A program made the position numbers and the translations under genes. Source: CAZUMW01 sp964621615 (GTDB taxonomy: Bacteria > Desulfobacterota > WTBG01 > CAIYCZ01 > CAIRTM01). Taken from it: a stretch of DNA of 37,460 nucleotides. Below are positions 18,071 through 25,430 of this stretch, piece after piece; the stretch's first letter is position 1, and the number at the start of each line of letters is the position of its first letter. The notes beneath the pieces were generated by a model that was not told the DNA's origin, searched no databases, and saw only the letters and a list, made by a program, of their open reading frames with translations. The DNA is taken from positions 1 to 37,460 of the forward strand of contig CAZUMW010000045.1 of NCBI GenBank assembly GCA_964621615.1, in the 5' to 3' direction.

Positions 18071-18208
18071 TTTACACCCTCAAACCACTGTTTAACAAGC
18101 AGGGAATCACATAACGGTAACAATACCGTATCCACTTCCGTACAGCAACGTGAAATTCTACAGCACGGACCGATTTGACACATATGGAAAGACTTTTGAG
18201 GGTGTGAA
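18071..18208. repeat. 138-bp element with 14-bp inverted ends (MITE-like candidate)
   Basis: TTTACACCCTCAAA (18071-18084) and TTTGAGGGTGTGAA (18195-18208) are inverted repeats that match at 13 of 14 positions, about 110 bases apart. The interior holds a small hairpin ACGGT/ACCGT near 18113-18128. No transposase frame is present. The element lies in the 349-base gap between the divergent adaptor and coiled-coil genes. It could be a miniature transposable element, a protein-binding site pair or a paired RNA structure. No second copy was seen in the window. Confidence 0.4.
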
Positions 18209-18267
18209 AGCGCCCCGCACGCTGCGCGTGATAATCCTGCTGATAATTGACCCCTGCGCAATTCTTC

Positions 18268-18296
18268 TTGACAACGGGGTGTTTATGCACTAAAAA
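18268..18296 (+). promoter_or_regulatory. Probable sigma-70 promoter for the coiled-coil protein and bactofilin genes
   Basis: TTGACA (18268-18273, perfect -35) and TAAAAA (18291-18296) separated by 17 bases. The predicted start near 18303 leaves a leader of about 50 bases before the ATG at 18352. Confidence 0.55.
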
Positions 18297-18351
18297 TTTT
18301 CAATAGTAACAAACACAATCCCGCCAATTTTTCTTCGCTTTGGGGTGCACC

Positions 18352-18651
18352 ATGAATAACCGGATTACGTTTCTTGTTGTCGGCTCGAAAACCGGCTCTC
18401 AAAAAAGGTTTTCAATAAACAAAAAATTATTGTATTGTATGATCATTTTAATGCTGTTTCTTTTTACCGCTGGCGTGGTGGGAGCCTGGAAGTACCGGGA
18501 AAACGAAATCCTCAAGAAACAGTATCTACTGCTCACCGCAGAAAAGGAGCGCATGGAGGCGATCGCACGCACTGTCCGGGAAATTGAAAATGAGGAAGAA
18601 GAAATCAGCGCGCTTCTGGGACTCACACAGAATTCTGAGGACGACAGCTGA
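18352..18651 (+). CDS. Small membrane-anchored coiled-coil protein resembling the N-terminus of an M23 peptidase
   Basis: A 99-residue protein. A short cytosolic start (MNNRITFLVVGSKTGS) is followed by a membrane helix at about 26-48 and a Glu/Lys-rich coiled coil at about 52-88, ending in a short acidic tail. The first 50 residues closely resemble the anchor of bacterial MepM-like M23 endopeptidases, which are often encoded next to bactofilins, but the catalytic LytM domain is absent. The gene ends cleanly at 18651 and no LytM fragment is seen in the 73 bases before the bactofilin. It may be a reduced partner that links the bactofilin to the membrane (inference). The ATG at 18352 is preferred to a TTG at 18340 because GGGGTG lies just upstream. 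Confidence 0.7.
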   Translation: MNNRITFLVVGSKTGSQKRFSINKKLLYCMIILMLFLFTAGVVGAWKYRENEILKKQYLLLTAEKERMEAIARTVREIENEEEEISALLGLTQNSEDDS

Positions 18652-18724
18652 AACGCGTGCGCTTTTTCCTCTGAGAGCCCGCACAGGCGAACACTTTTTA
18701 ATGGCAACGTAAAGGATGGAGCAT

Positions 18725-19132
18725 ATGGGAATTTTCAAAAAAGAAACCGACCTCAACCGGCTGGACACGCTTGTCGGAAACGGCACTATATTTGAAGGCA
18801 CGCTGACATCGAAAGAAAGCATATGCGTGGAGGGAACGGTCCGCGGTAAAGTGATTTGCGAGGGAAGCGTTATTATCGGCGAAAAAGGGCGCGTTGATGC
18901 GGATATATTTGCAGACACCGTGCTTCTGGGTGGCGAGGTAAACGGCAATATTGTGTCAAAAATAAAGCTTGAAATCACAACAAGCGGCAAGCTGCGCGGT
19001 GATATAAAAACAGGAAGCCTGATTATTGCAGAAGGGGTTCTGTTTGAAGGCAAGTGCCAGATGATCACCGAGGATCACATCATTCAGCCGGAAGAGACCT
19101 ACGAAGAGCCCGAGTCAATTCAGTCGGTCTAA
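18725..19132 (+). CDS. Bactofilin family cytoskeletal protein
   Basis: A 135-residue protein that is one bactofilin (DUF583) domain at about residues 17-112. It shows the regular short beta-helix rungs rich in Gly, Val and Ile: GTIFEGTLTSKESICVEGTV, then GKVICEGSVIIGEKG, DADIFADTVLLGG and GNIVSKIKLEITTSG. Disordered tails lie at both ends, as usual for these proteins, which polymerise without nucleotides and position cell-wall enzymes. The start at 18725 is chosen because AAGGA lies 8 bases upstream, although an in-frame ATG exists at 18716. It follows the coiled-coil membrane protein by 73 bases and is probably cotranscribed. The N-terminal MGIFKK segment could help membrane association, as proposed for other bactofilins. 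Confidence 0.92.
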   Translation: MGIFKKETDLNRLDTLVGNGTIFEGTLTSKESICVEGTVRGKVICEGSVIIGEKGRVDADIFADTVLLGGEVNGNIVSKIKLEITTSGKLRGDIKTGSLIIAEGVLFEGKCQMITEDHIIQPEETYEEPESIQSV

Positions 19133-19348
19133 CAGCAAATACCCGGAACCTCCTTTCAGCGATCAGCAAAAAACACCGCCCTCTTCGTCAGCCGCTCAGG
19201 CACCGGCAATATGTGCTTACGATCAGCAAGCGCTCCCCCGTCAGGGAATACAGCGCCGGCATTGGCAGCAGATTCCGGAGACGTATGTATATTTTTTTCT
19301 CAACTTTCCGTATTACATCAGTCTATTAATTACAAACTCATACCGAAC

Positions 19349-19438
19349 GTGTCCAAAAAAATTAAAGCATTGAGCAAAAGCCGGTACGGGCATGTCTCTG
19401 CGCAGCCCGAGCCGGCTTCGTAACATTATTGCGGACAC
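19349..19438 (+). promoter_or_regulatory. Nested hairpin leader upstream of the PQQ-propeller gene
   Basis: GTGTCC (19349-19354) pairs with GGACAC (19433-19438). Inside lies a strong hairpin: AAGCCGG/CCGGCTT (19378-19384 with 19412-19418), then a 2x2 internal loop and CGGGC/GCCCG (19387-19391 with 19405-19409). The structure ends 33 bases before the start codon. It does not fit the c-di-GMP-I riboswitch by eye. The rest of the 339-base gap (19133-19348) shows no gene or repeat. Confidence 0.35.
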
Positions 19439-19471
19439 TACAGAACCCATACACTATCAATGGAGACAGAT

Positions 19472-22339
19472 ATGAAACCGTACCTGCTTGCCGCTGCGCT
19501 CATTAGTGCTGCGCTTATAATGCCCCGCCCGCTGCCGGCCGGCCTGGCGGACGCGCCGTGGCCCATGTACCAGAAAGACATGTTCCACACAGCCAACACC
19601 ACCCTCAGGGGCCCGGACATCAGCGCTGCGGCCGTCCTGTTTTCCGCATATGTGGAAGGGCGCCCCTCCTCGGCAGTCATCGATGCATCGGGAACAGCGT
19701 ATATCGGATCTGCAGACGGCTGCGTGTATGCGGTTTCTCCGGAAGGCGATTCCGAATGCATCCACAATACCGGCGGCCCCGTTTCGGCGACACCGGTGCT
19801 GACCGATAACGACACCCTTTTTGCAGGAACAGATAACGGCACGCTGCTGGGCCTTACCACCGGCGGGTCGCTGCTGTGGGATCCCGTCACGCTGGAACAC
19901 GGCATTGTTTCCGCACCTGCTCTCGGCCCGTCAGGATCGCTGTTTGTCGCCACATCCGGCGACAATGACCGGGAGGGGGAGCTTTACTGCATCAGCATCT
20001 CGAGCGGGGACATCCTGTGGTCCTATGACACCGGCAGCGTACGTTATTCCTGTCCGGCGGTGGATGCATCGGGCAATGTATATGTCGGATCATATGCCGG
20101 AAATATCTATTCGCTGACAAGCCGCGGAACGCTCAGGTGGATCTATGAAAGCGGTGAAACCATTATTTCATCCCCGGTTATTGACCGGACGGGGACCGTG
20201 TACGCAGCCACGTCTTCACAGCTGATCGCACTCAGCGCTTCCGCCGGCGAAAAGCTCTGGACATATTCGCCGTCGGCAGTGCTGTTCGGGATGGAAACCC
20301 CCTCCGGGTTTGTCTCAGGGCCTGCGCTTGACCAGGACGGCAAAATCTATGCCGCAGGCCTGGTCGGCGACCTTCACTGTCTGAACGCATCCGGCGAGCA
20401 GCTGTGGTGCATTCTTCTGAACGAGCCGACACTCGCTGATCCGGAGATTCCGGTTGTGCTCAGCCCGCCGGTAACCGCATCCTCGCCTGAGCGCGAAAGC
20501 GGAAACTATCTGTATGTACGTGTCAAAAACACCTTGTATGCATGTGATCCGGCAACACAGAGCGTGCTCTCTTTCCCGTTTTCCGATCCGCTTGATCAGG
20601 GATCAAATACCGCTTCAACGGAGCCGGCGATCGCGCTCGGCCCGAACAGGATGCTGTATATTCCCTCTGCCGGGGGCAGCGTCTACGGGGTAGGCCCCGA
20701 CCCTGCACAGGGCTTTACGCTTGCAGGAGCCCTCGACGGCATTCCGGATGATTACCCTGAAGACTCACGAAATGAAATGCGCGTATGCATATCCGACGGA
20801 CAGAATACCATCGAGGCGCTCATAGATGACCAGGGCAGCTATGCTGTTTCCGGCCTTGAGCCGGGAACCTACACCGTCTTTCCCGATGCAGAGGGGCTGA
20901 TCTTTGACCCTCCAAGCAGCCAGGTGCGCATCGGCTTCGGAGACATTGGCGGCGTTGATTTTGCGGTTTCCGCGGCCGCCCCGTTTATTAACAGGAGCGC
21001 AGCATATCCCGGATCAATAGATTCGTACCCATCGACCATCGAGCTGCATGCAGATATATGCAACACCGGCGACAGGGCGCTTTTTGTCAGCGCAGATTTT
21101 TCTGCATTAAACGGCCCGGAGGAGCAGGAAATGAGCGCCGGAAACAGCGCACAGTCTCCCTGGCAGAGCTCAGGGCAGCGCTGCTCAAGCTATTATACGT
21201 CATGTTCCATTCCCGCAGGGCTTTCTCTTGGGCCAAAACCCATTCCGGTTGTCGTAACCGACGGTGCCGGCACGCTGTATGACAAAAATATCGTCAGCGT
21301 AGATATACAAAGCAGGTTTTCCGGAAACGGACCCCGGGAATTTACTGTTACCATTGAAGAAGCGCTTTCTTTTCTTTCAATACGACACCGCCTCGGCGCT
21401 GTTACCGCTGCAGCATCGCGCGCGGAGGCATTCAGCACCGCACAGACCTTTGAGCTTGCTGTTTTTGCCCCGGACGGCACCCCCGTCGAGGAGTGCAGCG
21501 CCCCGCTGACAAGTGAGCTCCAAAGCTGTGAAATAGCCGATCCCGCACTAGGCACATGGCGCCTTACCGTTACCGGCACCGGCGGCGCGCGCACGCTGAA
21601 GATGGGGGCATATGCCGGGGGCATGCAGACGGGATCGCAGTACAGCGTTTCCACTTCAGCCACCGGCATAGGCATCGTGTTCGGAAACGTCGCCGATGCT
21701 GCAACCGGCGCGGCCCTGAATGATATACAGGTTCGCACCACAACCGGTGCTGCCGCGACAGCGCAGGAGGGCTATTATCTGATGCTGAGCCCGGCAGGAG
21801 CCTTCACCGTGACCACGCAGGACTTCGGCGGCACTTACGCGCCTGCAGCAAAAAGCGTGAATCTTATGTCGGGAGACACAGCAGAGGCGAATTTCCGCCT
21901 TGATCAGGGGGGCGCAGGCCCGGATGCAGGCTGTCCGGCGGAAGAGCTTTTCGGCTCAGCAAGCGCTGAAGCAGACCGCATTCGAGCTTTCAGAGACACC
22001 GTGCTGAACAAAACGGCTGACGGGCAGAGATATGTCGATCTCTATTACCGGCACGCTGCAGAGATATGCGCCGTTATGGATGCCGACCCCGTACTGAAAA
22101 AAAATATCCGCTCGCTTGCCGCGGACATGCTGTCCCTGTTAACTGCAATGGCGCACGGGCGCCCCTGCAGGCTTACGGGCACACAGAAGGCCGGTCTGCT
22201 CAACTGCCTGAGCGGGATCCGGAAACACGCCGGTCCGGCGCTGGCTGGACAGCTTGATGGCATGATTGAAACAATAACGTCCGGCAGGGCAATTGGAGTA
22301 CATCTTTCCGGCCGAAACCGGCAGCCTCAGCAAAAATGA
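19472..22339 (+). CDS. Large exported PQQ-type beta-propeller protein with accessory C-terminal domains
   Basis: A 955-residue secreted protein. A signal peptide covers about 1-22. Residues 30-430 form a PQQ-like propeller, with repeated blades such as GTAYIGSADGCVYAVS, GNVYVGSYAGNIYSL and GTVYAATSSQLIALSASAG; these usually bind partners and lack PQQ catalytic residues. A carboxypeptidase-regulatory-like beta domain follows (about 440-500; GSYAVSGLEPGTYTV). Next comes a middle region with a PPC-like segment (ADPALGTWRLTV) and a second regulatory-like domain (about 740-810). The last 140 residues are helical and begin CPAEELFG. Its FRDTVLNKT and YVDLYYRHA motifs resemble the C-terminal CFI-box domains of Desulfobacterota exported proteins. 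The ATG at 19472 has GGAG 6 bases upstream. Function unknown; probably cell-surface or periplasmic. Confidence 0.85.
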   Translation: MKPYLLAAALISAALIMPRPLPAGLADAPWPMYQKDMFHTANTTLRGPDISAAAVLFSAYVEGRPSSAVIDASGTAYIGSADGCVYAVSPEGDSECIHNTGGPVSATPVLTDNDTLFAGTDNGTLLGLTTGGSLLWDPVTLEHGIVSAPALGPSGSLFVATSGDNDREGELYCISISSGDILWSYDTGSVRYSCPAVDASGNVYVGSYAGNIYSLTSRGTLRWIYESGETIISSPVIDRTGTVYAATSSQLIALSASAGEKLWTYSPSAVLFGMETPSGFVSGPALDQDGKIYAAGLVGDLHCLNASGEQLWCILLNEPTLADPEIPVVLSPPVTASSPERESGNYLYVRVKNTLYACDPATQSVLSFPFSDPLDQGSNTASTEPAIALGPNRMLYIPSAGGSVYGVGPDPAQGFTLAGALDGIPDDYPEDSRNEMRVCISDGQNTIEALIDDQGSYAVSGLEPGTYTVFPDAEGLIFDPPSSQVRIGFGDIGGVDFAVSAAAPFINRSAAYPGSIDSYPSTIELHADICNTGDRALFVSADFSALNGPEEQEMSAGNSAQSPWQSSGQRCSSYYTSCSIPAGLSLGPKPIPVVVTDGAGTLYDKNIVSVDIQSRFSGNGPREFTVTIEEALSFLSIRHRLGAVTAAASRAEAFSTAQTFELAVFAPDGTPVEECSAPLTSELQSCEIADPALGTWRLTVTGTGGARTLKMGAYAGGMQTGSQYSVSTSATGIGIVFGNVADAATGAALNDIQVRTTTGAAATAQEGYYLMLSPAGAFTVTTQDFGGTYAPAAKSVNLMSGDTAEANFRLDQGGAGPDAGCPAEELFGSASAEADRIRAFRDTVLNKTADGQRYVDLYYRHAAEICAVMDADPVLKKNIRSLAADMLSLLTAMAHGRPCRLTGTQKAGLLNCLSGIRKHAGPALAGQLDGMIETITSGRAIGVHLSGRNRQPQQK

Positions 22340-22432
22340 TACTCACCGCAGCATCCCGGCACATAGTATAGGTTATTGAAGGTACATTCCCCACCACGCC
22401 CCGCCGTGAGGAGTGTGCGCGAAACGATTCCG
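22335..22432. repeat. Palindromic interspersed repeat, copy B
   Basis: Partner of the element at 12140-12250. The left end AATGATACTC overlaps the TGA stop codon of the PQQ-propeller gene. The right end (22403-22432) matches the last 30 bases of copy A at 28 positions. The extra hairpin of copy A is missing here, which shortens this copy by 13 bases. The inverted ends are retained but less perfect (ATACTC against GAGTGT). Confidence 0.7.
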
Positions 22433-22444
22433 CTCCAGGGCGCA

Positions 22445-22476
22445 GTCCTGTGAAAAATGTTATTATTTCACAGGAC
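22445..22476. terminator. Perfect 11-bp hairpin, probable terminator of the PQQ-propeller gene
   Basis: GTCCTGTGAAA (22445-22455) and TTTCACAGGAC (22466-22476) with a 10-base A/T loop. It lies between repeat copy B and the next promoter. No long T-run follows on either strand. Confidence 0.5.
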
Positions 22477-22494
22477 CGGTATACCTAAAAGTCC

Positions 22495-22522
22495 TTGACA
22501 TATTCCCGATTATATTTAAAAT
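22495..22522 (+). promoter_or_regulatory. Probable sigma-70 promoter for the PxxKW protein gene
   Basis: TTGACA (22495-22500) and TAAAAT (22517-22522) with a 16-base spacer. The predicted transcript starts near 22529, leaving a leader of about 115 bases. Confidence 0.55.
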
Positions 22523-22645
22523 ATAAAAAATTTACCATGACCGCTTGATTTTCCCAAAAATTATCCGGCGGGCTGCTCTTTTTATAAACATTTACGCAGC
22601 TTTTGCCGATATATTACGATGTACGGAAAAGGAGGTAACACTATC

Positions 22646-22888
22646 ATGGCTCAAACCGGTACAATGAGAAACAATATCGAATGCAAACCCATTGTGGAGC
22701 AGTGTGACGGATGCGCTAAAGTGGTACAGTATGATGACGGAAAGTACTGCAGCGCCTATCCCGACCCTGCGCTTAAATGGAAATTCGGCAAGTGCAATTT
22801 CGCCACCCATGTCAAGCACGAGACTAAAAAGGAAAAAGTGGTAAACGCATTGAAAGCATCAAAACGTAAAGCTGCCGGAAAAATGTAG
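22646..22888 (+). CDS. PxxKW family cysteine-rich protein
   Basis: An 80-residue cytosolic protein of the PxxKW family, a small cysteine-rich group found mainly in Desulfobacterota and of unknown function. The name-giving motif is PALKW at 41-45. Cysteines at 13, 20, 23, 35 and 50 (ECKP, CDGC, YCSAYPD, KCNFATH) suggest a bound metal or iron-sulfur cluster, though this is not established. The Lys-rich tail (60-80) could bind nucleic acid or another acidic partner. The start at 22646 is well supported by AAAAGGAGG (22627-22635) and gives the normal family length; a longer frame upstream lacks a ribosome site. It lies 78 bases before a tetraheme cytochrome gene and probably shares its transcript. 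Confidence 0.85.
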   Translation: MAQTGTMRNNIECKPIVEQCDGCAKVVQYDDGKYCSAYPDPALKWKFGKCNFATHVKHETKKEKVVNALKASKRKAAGKM

Positions 22889-22966
22889 CGCGCACAAACG
22901 CGCCGGAAGCGTGTATTCCATTCATGTCCACCTGTCGGTAAATGCTCAAATACAGAGGGGGATCCG

Positions 22967-23485
22967 GTGAAAAAATTTTTGCTCTATCTGATGCTTGCTC
23001 TTGTCCTGTTCGGCCTGCCGTTTATGGCCTACACCTCAGAGGAATATGTTGGAGCACGAAAGTGCAAAATCTGCCATATTAAAATCTACAAATCCTGGGA
23101 GGAAACGCCGCACGCGCAGGCCTTTGAAGTTCTTTCCCCGGGCGTTGACGCTGAAGCCAAAAAACAGGCGGGGCTTGACCCGAACAAGGACTATACAAAC
23201 GATCCGTCCTGCATAGAGTGTCACACTACAGGCGGGAGCACCGCTTTTCCGGGCATACAGTGTGAAACCTGTCACGCCCCGGGCAAAAAATACTCAAGCG
23301 CCAAAATCATGAACAGAAAGAAATGGAAAGCGGATCCCGAAAAGCAGGAAAAAATGGCTTTGGAGGCGGGCCTGATCATTAAGCCGACGGAAAAGCAATG
23401 CACCGCCTGCCACAATGAGGAAAGCCCCACATACAAGCCGTTTGACTTTGAAAAGCGCTACGAGGAAACAAAGCACGAGCAATAG
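22967..23485 (+). CDS. Periplasmic tetraheme cytochrome c (c554-like)
   Basis: A 172-residue exported cytochrome. The signal peptide covers about 1-22. Four CxxCH heme sites are present: CKICH 33-37, CIECH 82-86, CETCH 99-103 and CTACH 145-149. The YVGARKCKICH start, SWEETPHAQAF segment and spacing resemble the cytochrome c554 / multiheme family, whose members carry electrons in the periplasm and occasionally act on nitrogen or sulfur compounds. No extra catalytic heme site was seen, so electron transfer is the safest role. The start is GTG, supported by GAGGGGGAT just upstream. An intrinsic terminator follows 29 bases after the stop. Confidence 0.92.
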   Translation: MKKFLLYLMLALVLFGLPFMAYTSEEYVGARKCKICHIKIYKSWEETPHAQAFEVLSPGVDAEAKKQAGLDPNKDYTNDPSCIECHTTGGSTAFPGIQCETCHAPGKKYSSAKIMNRKKWKADPEKQEKMALEAGLIIKPTEKQCTACHNEESPTYKPFDFEKRYEETKHEQ

Positions 23486-23513
23486 TGCTGCTGATATGCC
23501 CGAGTGCTCAAAC

Positions 23514-23547
23514 AAAAAAGCCTGCCGGAATCCGGCAGGCTTTTTTT
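23514..23547. terminator. Bidirectional intrinsic terminator
   Basis: GCCTGCCGGA and its complement form a perfect 10-bp stem with a single-base centre (23520-23540), flanked by six A (23514-23519) and seven T (23541-23547). It serves both the cytochrome gene (+) and the aro operon (-), whose last stop codon is 4 bases away. Confidence 0.92.
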
Positions 23548-23550
23548 CTG

Positions 23551-24291
23551 TTACTGCCGACCGCACACCGGACATGCGGCATTTCGCCTGACGGACACTG
23601 TTTCAAACTCCATAGCCGAGGTATCAACAAACAGAAGCCTGCCCGACAGCGTTTCACCGACTCCTGCAAGCCATTTGACCGCCTCGCCCGCCTGAAGCGT
23701 CCCTATGATACCGGATGCAAACCCGGCAATCGGGAAAAGCTCCTTTGCCCGGGGAGAGCCGGGAAACAAGCAATACAGGCAGGGGGTCTCGCGCGGGGAA
23801 ATAAACGTCAATTGCCCGACAAGACCCTCAACGCCGGCGTGCACAAACGGGATGCCGGTGCGAACCGCATGCCGGTTAAGCAGGTGACGGACAGGAAAAG
23901 AATCAAGGCAGTCAAGGATAATATCACTATCGCCGGCAATGTCCGCTATGCTGTCCTCGGTCAGCTCGGCATCATACGCTTCAACCTGCACGTGCGGGTT
24001 GATATCACAAAGAGCGCGCTTTGCGGCGGCCGCTTTCCGCTCACCGGCATCCTTCCCGCGATACAGTAACTGCCGGTTCAGATTTGTGGGGTAGACGGTC
24101 CCGCTGTCACACAGACGCACTGTGCCCACACCGGCAAGCGCAAGATACATGAGCGCCGGACAGCCGAGCCCGCCTGCACCCGCTACAAAAACAGCTGCGG
24201 ACTTAAGCTTTTCCTGGGCTGCTTCACCCCAGCCCGGTATCAGCATCTGCCGCTGGTACCGGCTGCGCTCTTTTTCGGTGAAATCGATCAC
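23551..24291 (-). CDS. ThiF/MoeB/HesA-family E1-like adenylyltransferase
   Basis: A 246-residue cytosolic protein. Family enzymes adenylate the C-terminus of ubiquitin-like sulfur carriers such as ThiS or MoaD. Seen here: Gly-rich nucleotide loop GAGGLG (38-43), Asp62, Arg73 in the NLNRQLL motif, and a zinc site from Cys171/Cys174 (CLYC) and Cys240/Cys243 (CPVC). At the place where MoeB has its thioester cysteine, this protein reads LFPIAGFASGIIG, so that cysteine appears to be missing. The start is taken as GTG 24291, which overlaps the aroC stop codon (GTGA); an upstream GTG at 24303 has no better support. It is the last gene of the shikimate operon, which is not an obvious place for a sulfur-transfer enzyme, and no ThiS/MoaD gene is nearby. 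Confidence 0.85.
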   Translation of the reverse strand: MIDFTEKERSRYQRQMLIPGWGEAAQEKLKSAAVFVAGAGGLGCPALMYLALAGVGTVRLCDSGTVYPTNLNRQLLYRGKDAGERKAAAAKRALCDINPHVQVEAYDAELTEDSIADIAGDSDIILDCLDSFPVRHLLNRHAVRTGIPFVHAGVEGLVGQLTFISPRETPCLYCLFPGSPRAKELFPIAGFASGIIGTLQAGEAVKWLAGVGETLSGRLLFVDTSAMEFETVSVRRNAACPVCGRQ

Positions 24292-25430
24292 AATTCCCGC
24301 CACGGGTTGTCAATCCGGCACACGTGGTCATAGCCTCGCGCCATCATCAGCGCATCGACCATCGTTATCGCTGCCATGGCCTCAACGACCGGATAGTGGC
24401 GGCCAAGCAGTGTCGGGTCCCGCCTGGTTATCGGGCTCAGCACCTCAACCTCGTTTTTCTGCATATTGACGCTGTCCTGCTTCACGCTGACGGTCGGGGT
24501 GGGCTTGACAGCAACCCGCACCACGATTTCGTCTCCATTGCTGATGCCGCCCAGAATACCGCCGGCGCTGTTTGTTTTAAAGCCGATCCTGCCGCCCTTT
24601 TGGGTAAACTGATCGTTGCACTCGGAGCCCTTCATATTTCCCACCTGAAAGCCGGCGCCGAACTCGATGCCTTTCACCGCACCGATTGACAGCAGAGCGT
24701 GCCCCAGCAGCGCGCTCAGCTTATCAAACACCGGCTCCCCGAGGCCCGCCGGAGCGCCCGTGATGCGAAGCTCGATAATGCCGCCCGCAGTTTCGCCCTC
24801 ATCCTTGATCTCGAGAACCATCTTTTCCATCCGCTCCGCAGCCTCAAGATCGGGGCAGTTTATTTCGTTTTTACGGTAGTTCGCCTTCGCCTCTGCAAAG
24901 CTCATCGGGCGGGCCCTGATGTCCATGCACTGAACCGTATAGGCAAGAAGGTCGATCCCTTCGCGCGCAAGGATATGCTTGGCAACGGCTCCTGCGGCAA
25001 CACGCATCACGGTTTCGCGGCCGGAAGCACGGCCTGCCCCGCACCAGTCCTGATACGTGCCGTATTTTTTATAAAAGCAGTACGTGGCATGGCCCGGCCG
25101 GCACAAATCCCTGTACTCGCGATACTGGTCTATATGAATATCCTGTGTATCCACGTTGTACACAATGATACCAACCGGCGCTCCTGTGGTGACACCGTCC
25201 TGGCCCATGCCGGCAAAAATGCTGCACTGGTCGGTCTCCTTGCGGGGTGAGTTCAGCTTGCCCACGCCCGGCTTCCGCTTATCAAGCTCGTGCTGTATCA
25301 TGTCATCGGTCAGCTTGAGGCCGGGGGGAACGCCGTCGATTATGACCGCAAGGCCGCTGCCCTTGCCGATGCCGTAGCTTTCCCCGGCGGCGGTCACTCT
25401 GAACATTCTTCCAAACGTATTGCCTAACAT
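24288..25430 (-). CDS. aroC: Chorismate synthase
   Basis: A 380-residue protein that catalyses the last step of the shikimate pathway: EPSP to chorismate, with reduced FMN as cofactor. Full-length match to the family: GESYGIGKGSGLAVIIDG near the start, the PGHATYCFYKKYG region, GAGRASGRETVMRVAAGAVAK, FGAGFQ and, near the end, RRDPTLLGRHYPVVEAMAA. The conserved active-site His of the first region appears as Tyr (GESYG, where most enzymes have GESHG), a substitution worth checking. The ATG overlaps the 3' end of aroA by 7 bases and has AGGAGG upstream; the stop overlaps the ThiF-like gene. Cytosolic, probably tetrameric as in the family. Confidence 0.95.
   Translation of the reverse strand: MLGNTFGRMFRVTAAGESYGIGKGSGLAVIIDGVPPGLKLTDDMIQHELDKRKPGVGKLNSPRKETDQCSIFAGMGQDGVTTGAPVGIIVYNVDTQDIHIDQYREYRDLCRPGHATYCFYKKYGTYQDWCGAGRASGRETVMRVAAGAVAKHILAREGIDLLAYTVQCMDIRARPMSFAEAKANYRKNEINCPDLEAAERMEKMVLEIKDEGETAGGIIELRITGAPAGLGEPVFDKLSALLGHALLSIGAVKGIEFGAGFQVGNMKGSECNDQFTQKGGRIGFKTNSAGGILGGISNGDEIVVRVAVKPTPTVSVKQDSVNMQKNEVEVLSPITRRDPTLLGRHYPVVEAMAAITMVDALMMARGYDHVCRIDNPWREL

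Noticed and set aside
18072..18290. Minus-strand frame of 72 codons in the gap upstream of the adaptor gene
   Set aside because: It spans the 138-bp inverted-repeat element and has no ribosome site; treated as non-coding repeat sequence.
19349..19438. c-di-GMP-I (GEMM) riboswitch
   Set aside because: The GCAAAAGCC stretch is suggestive, but the second helix and the tetraloop-receptor parts are missing.
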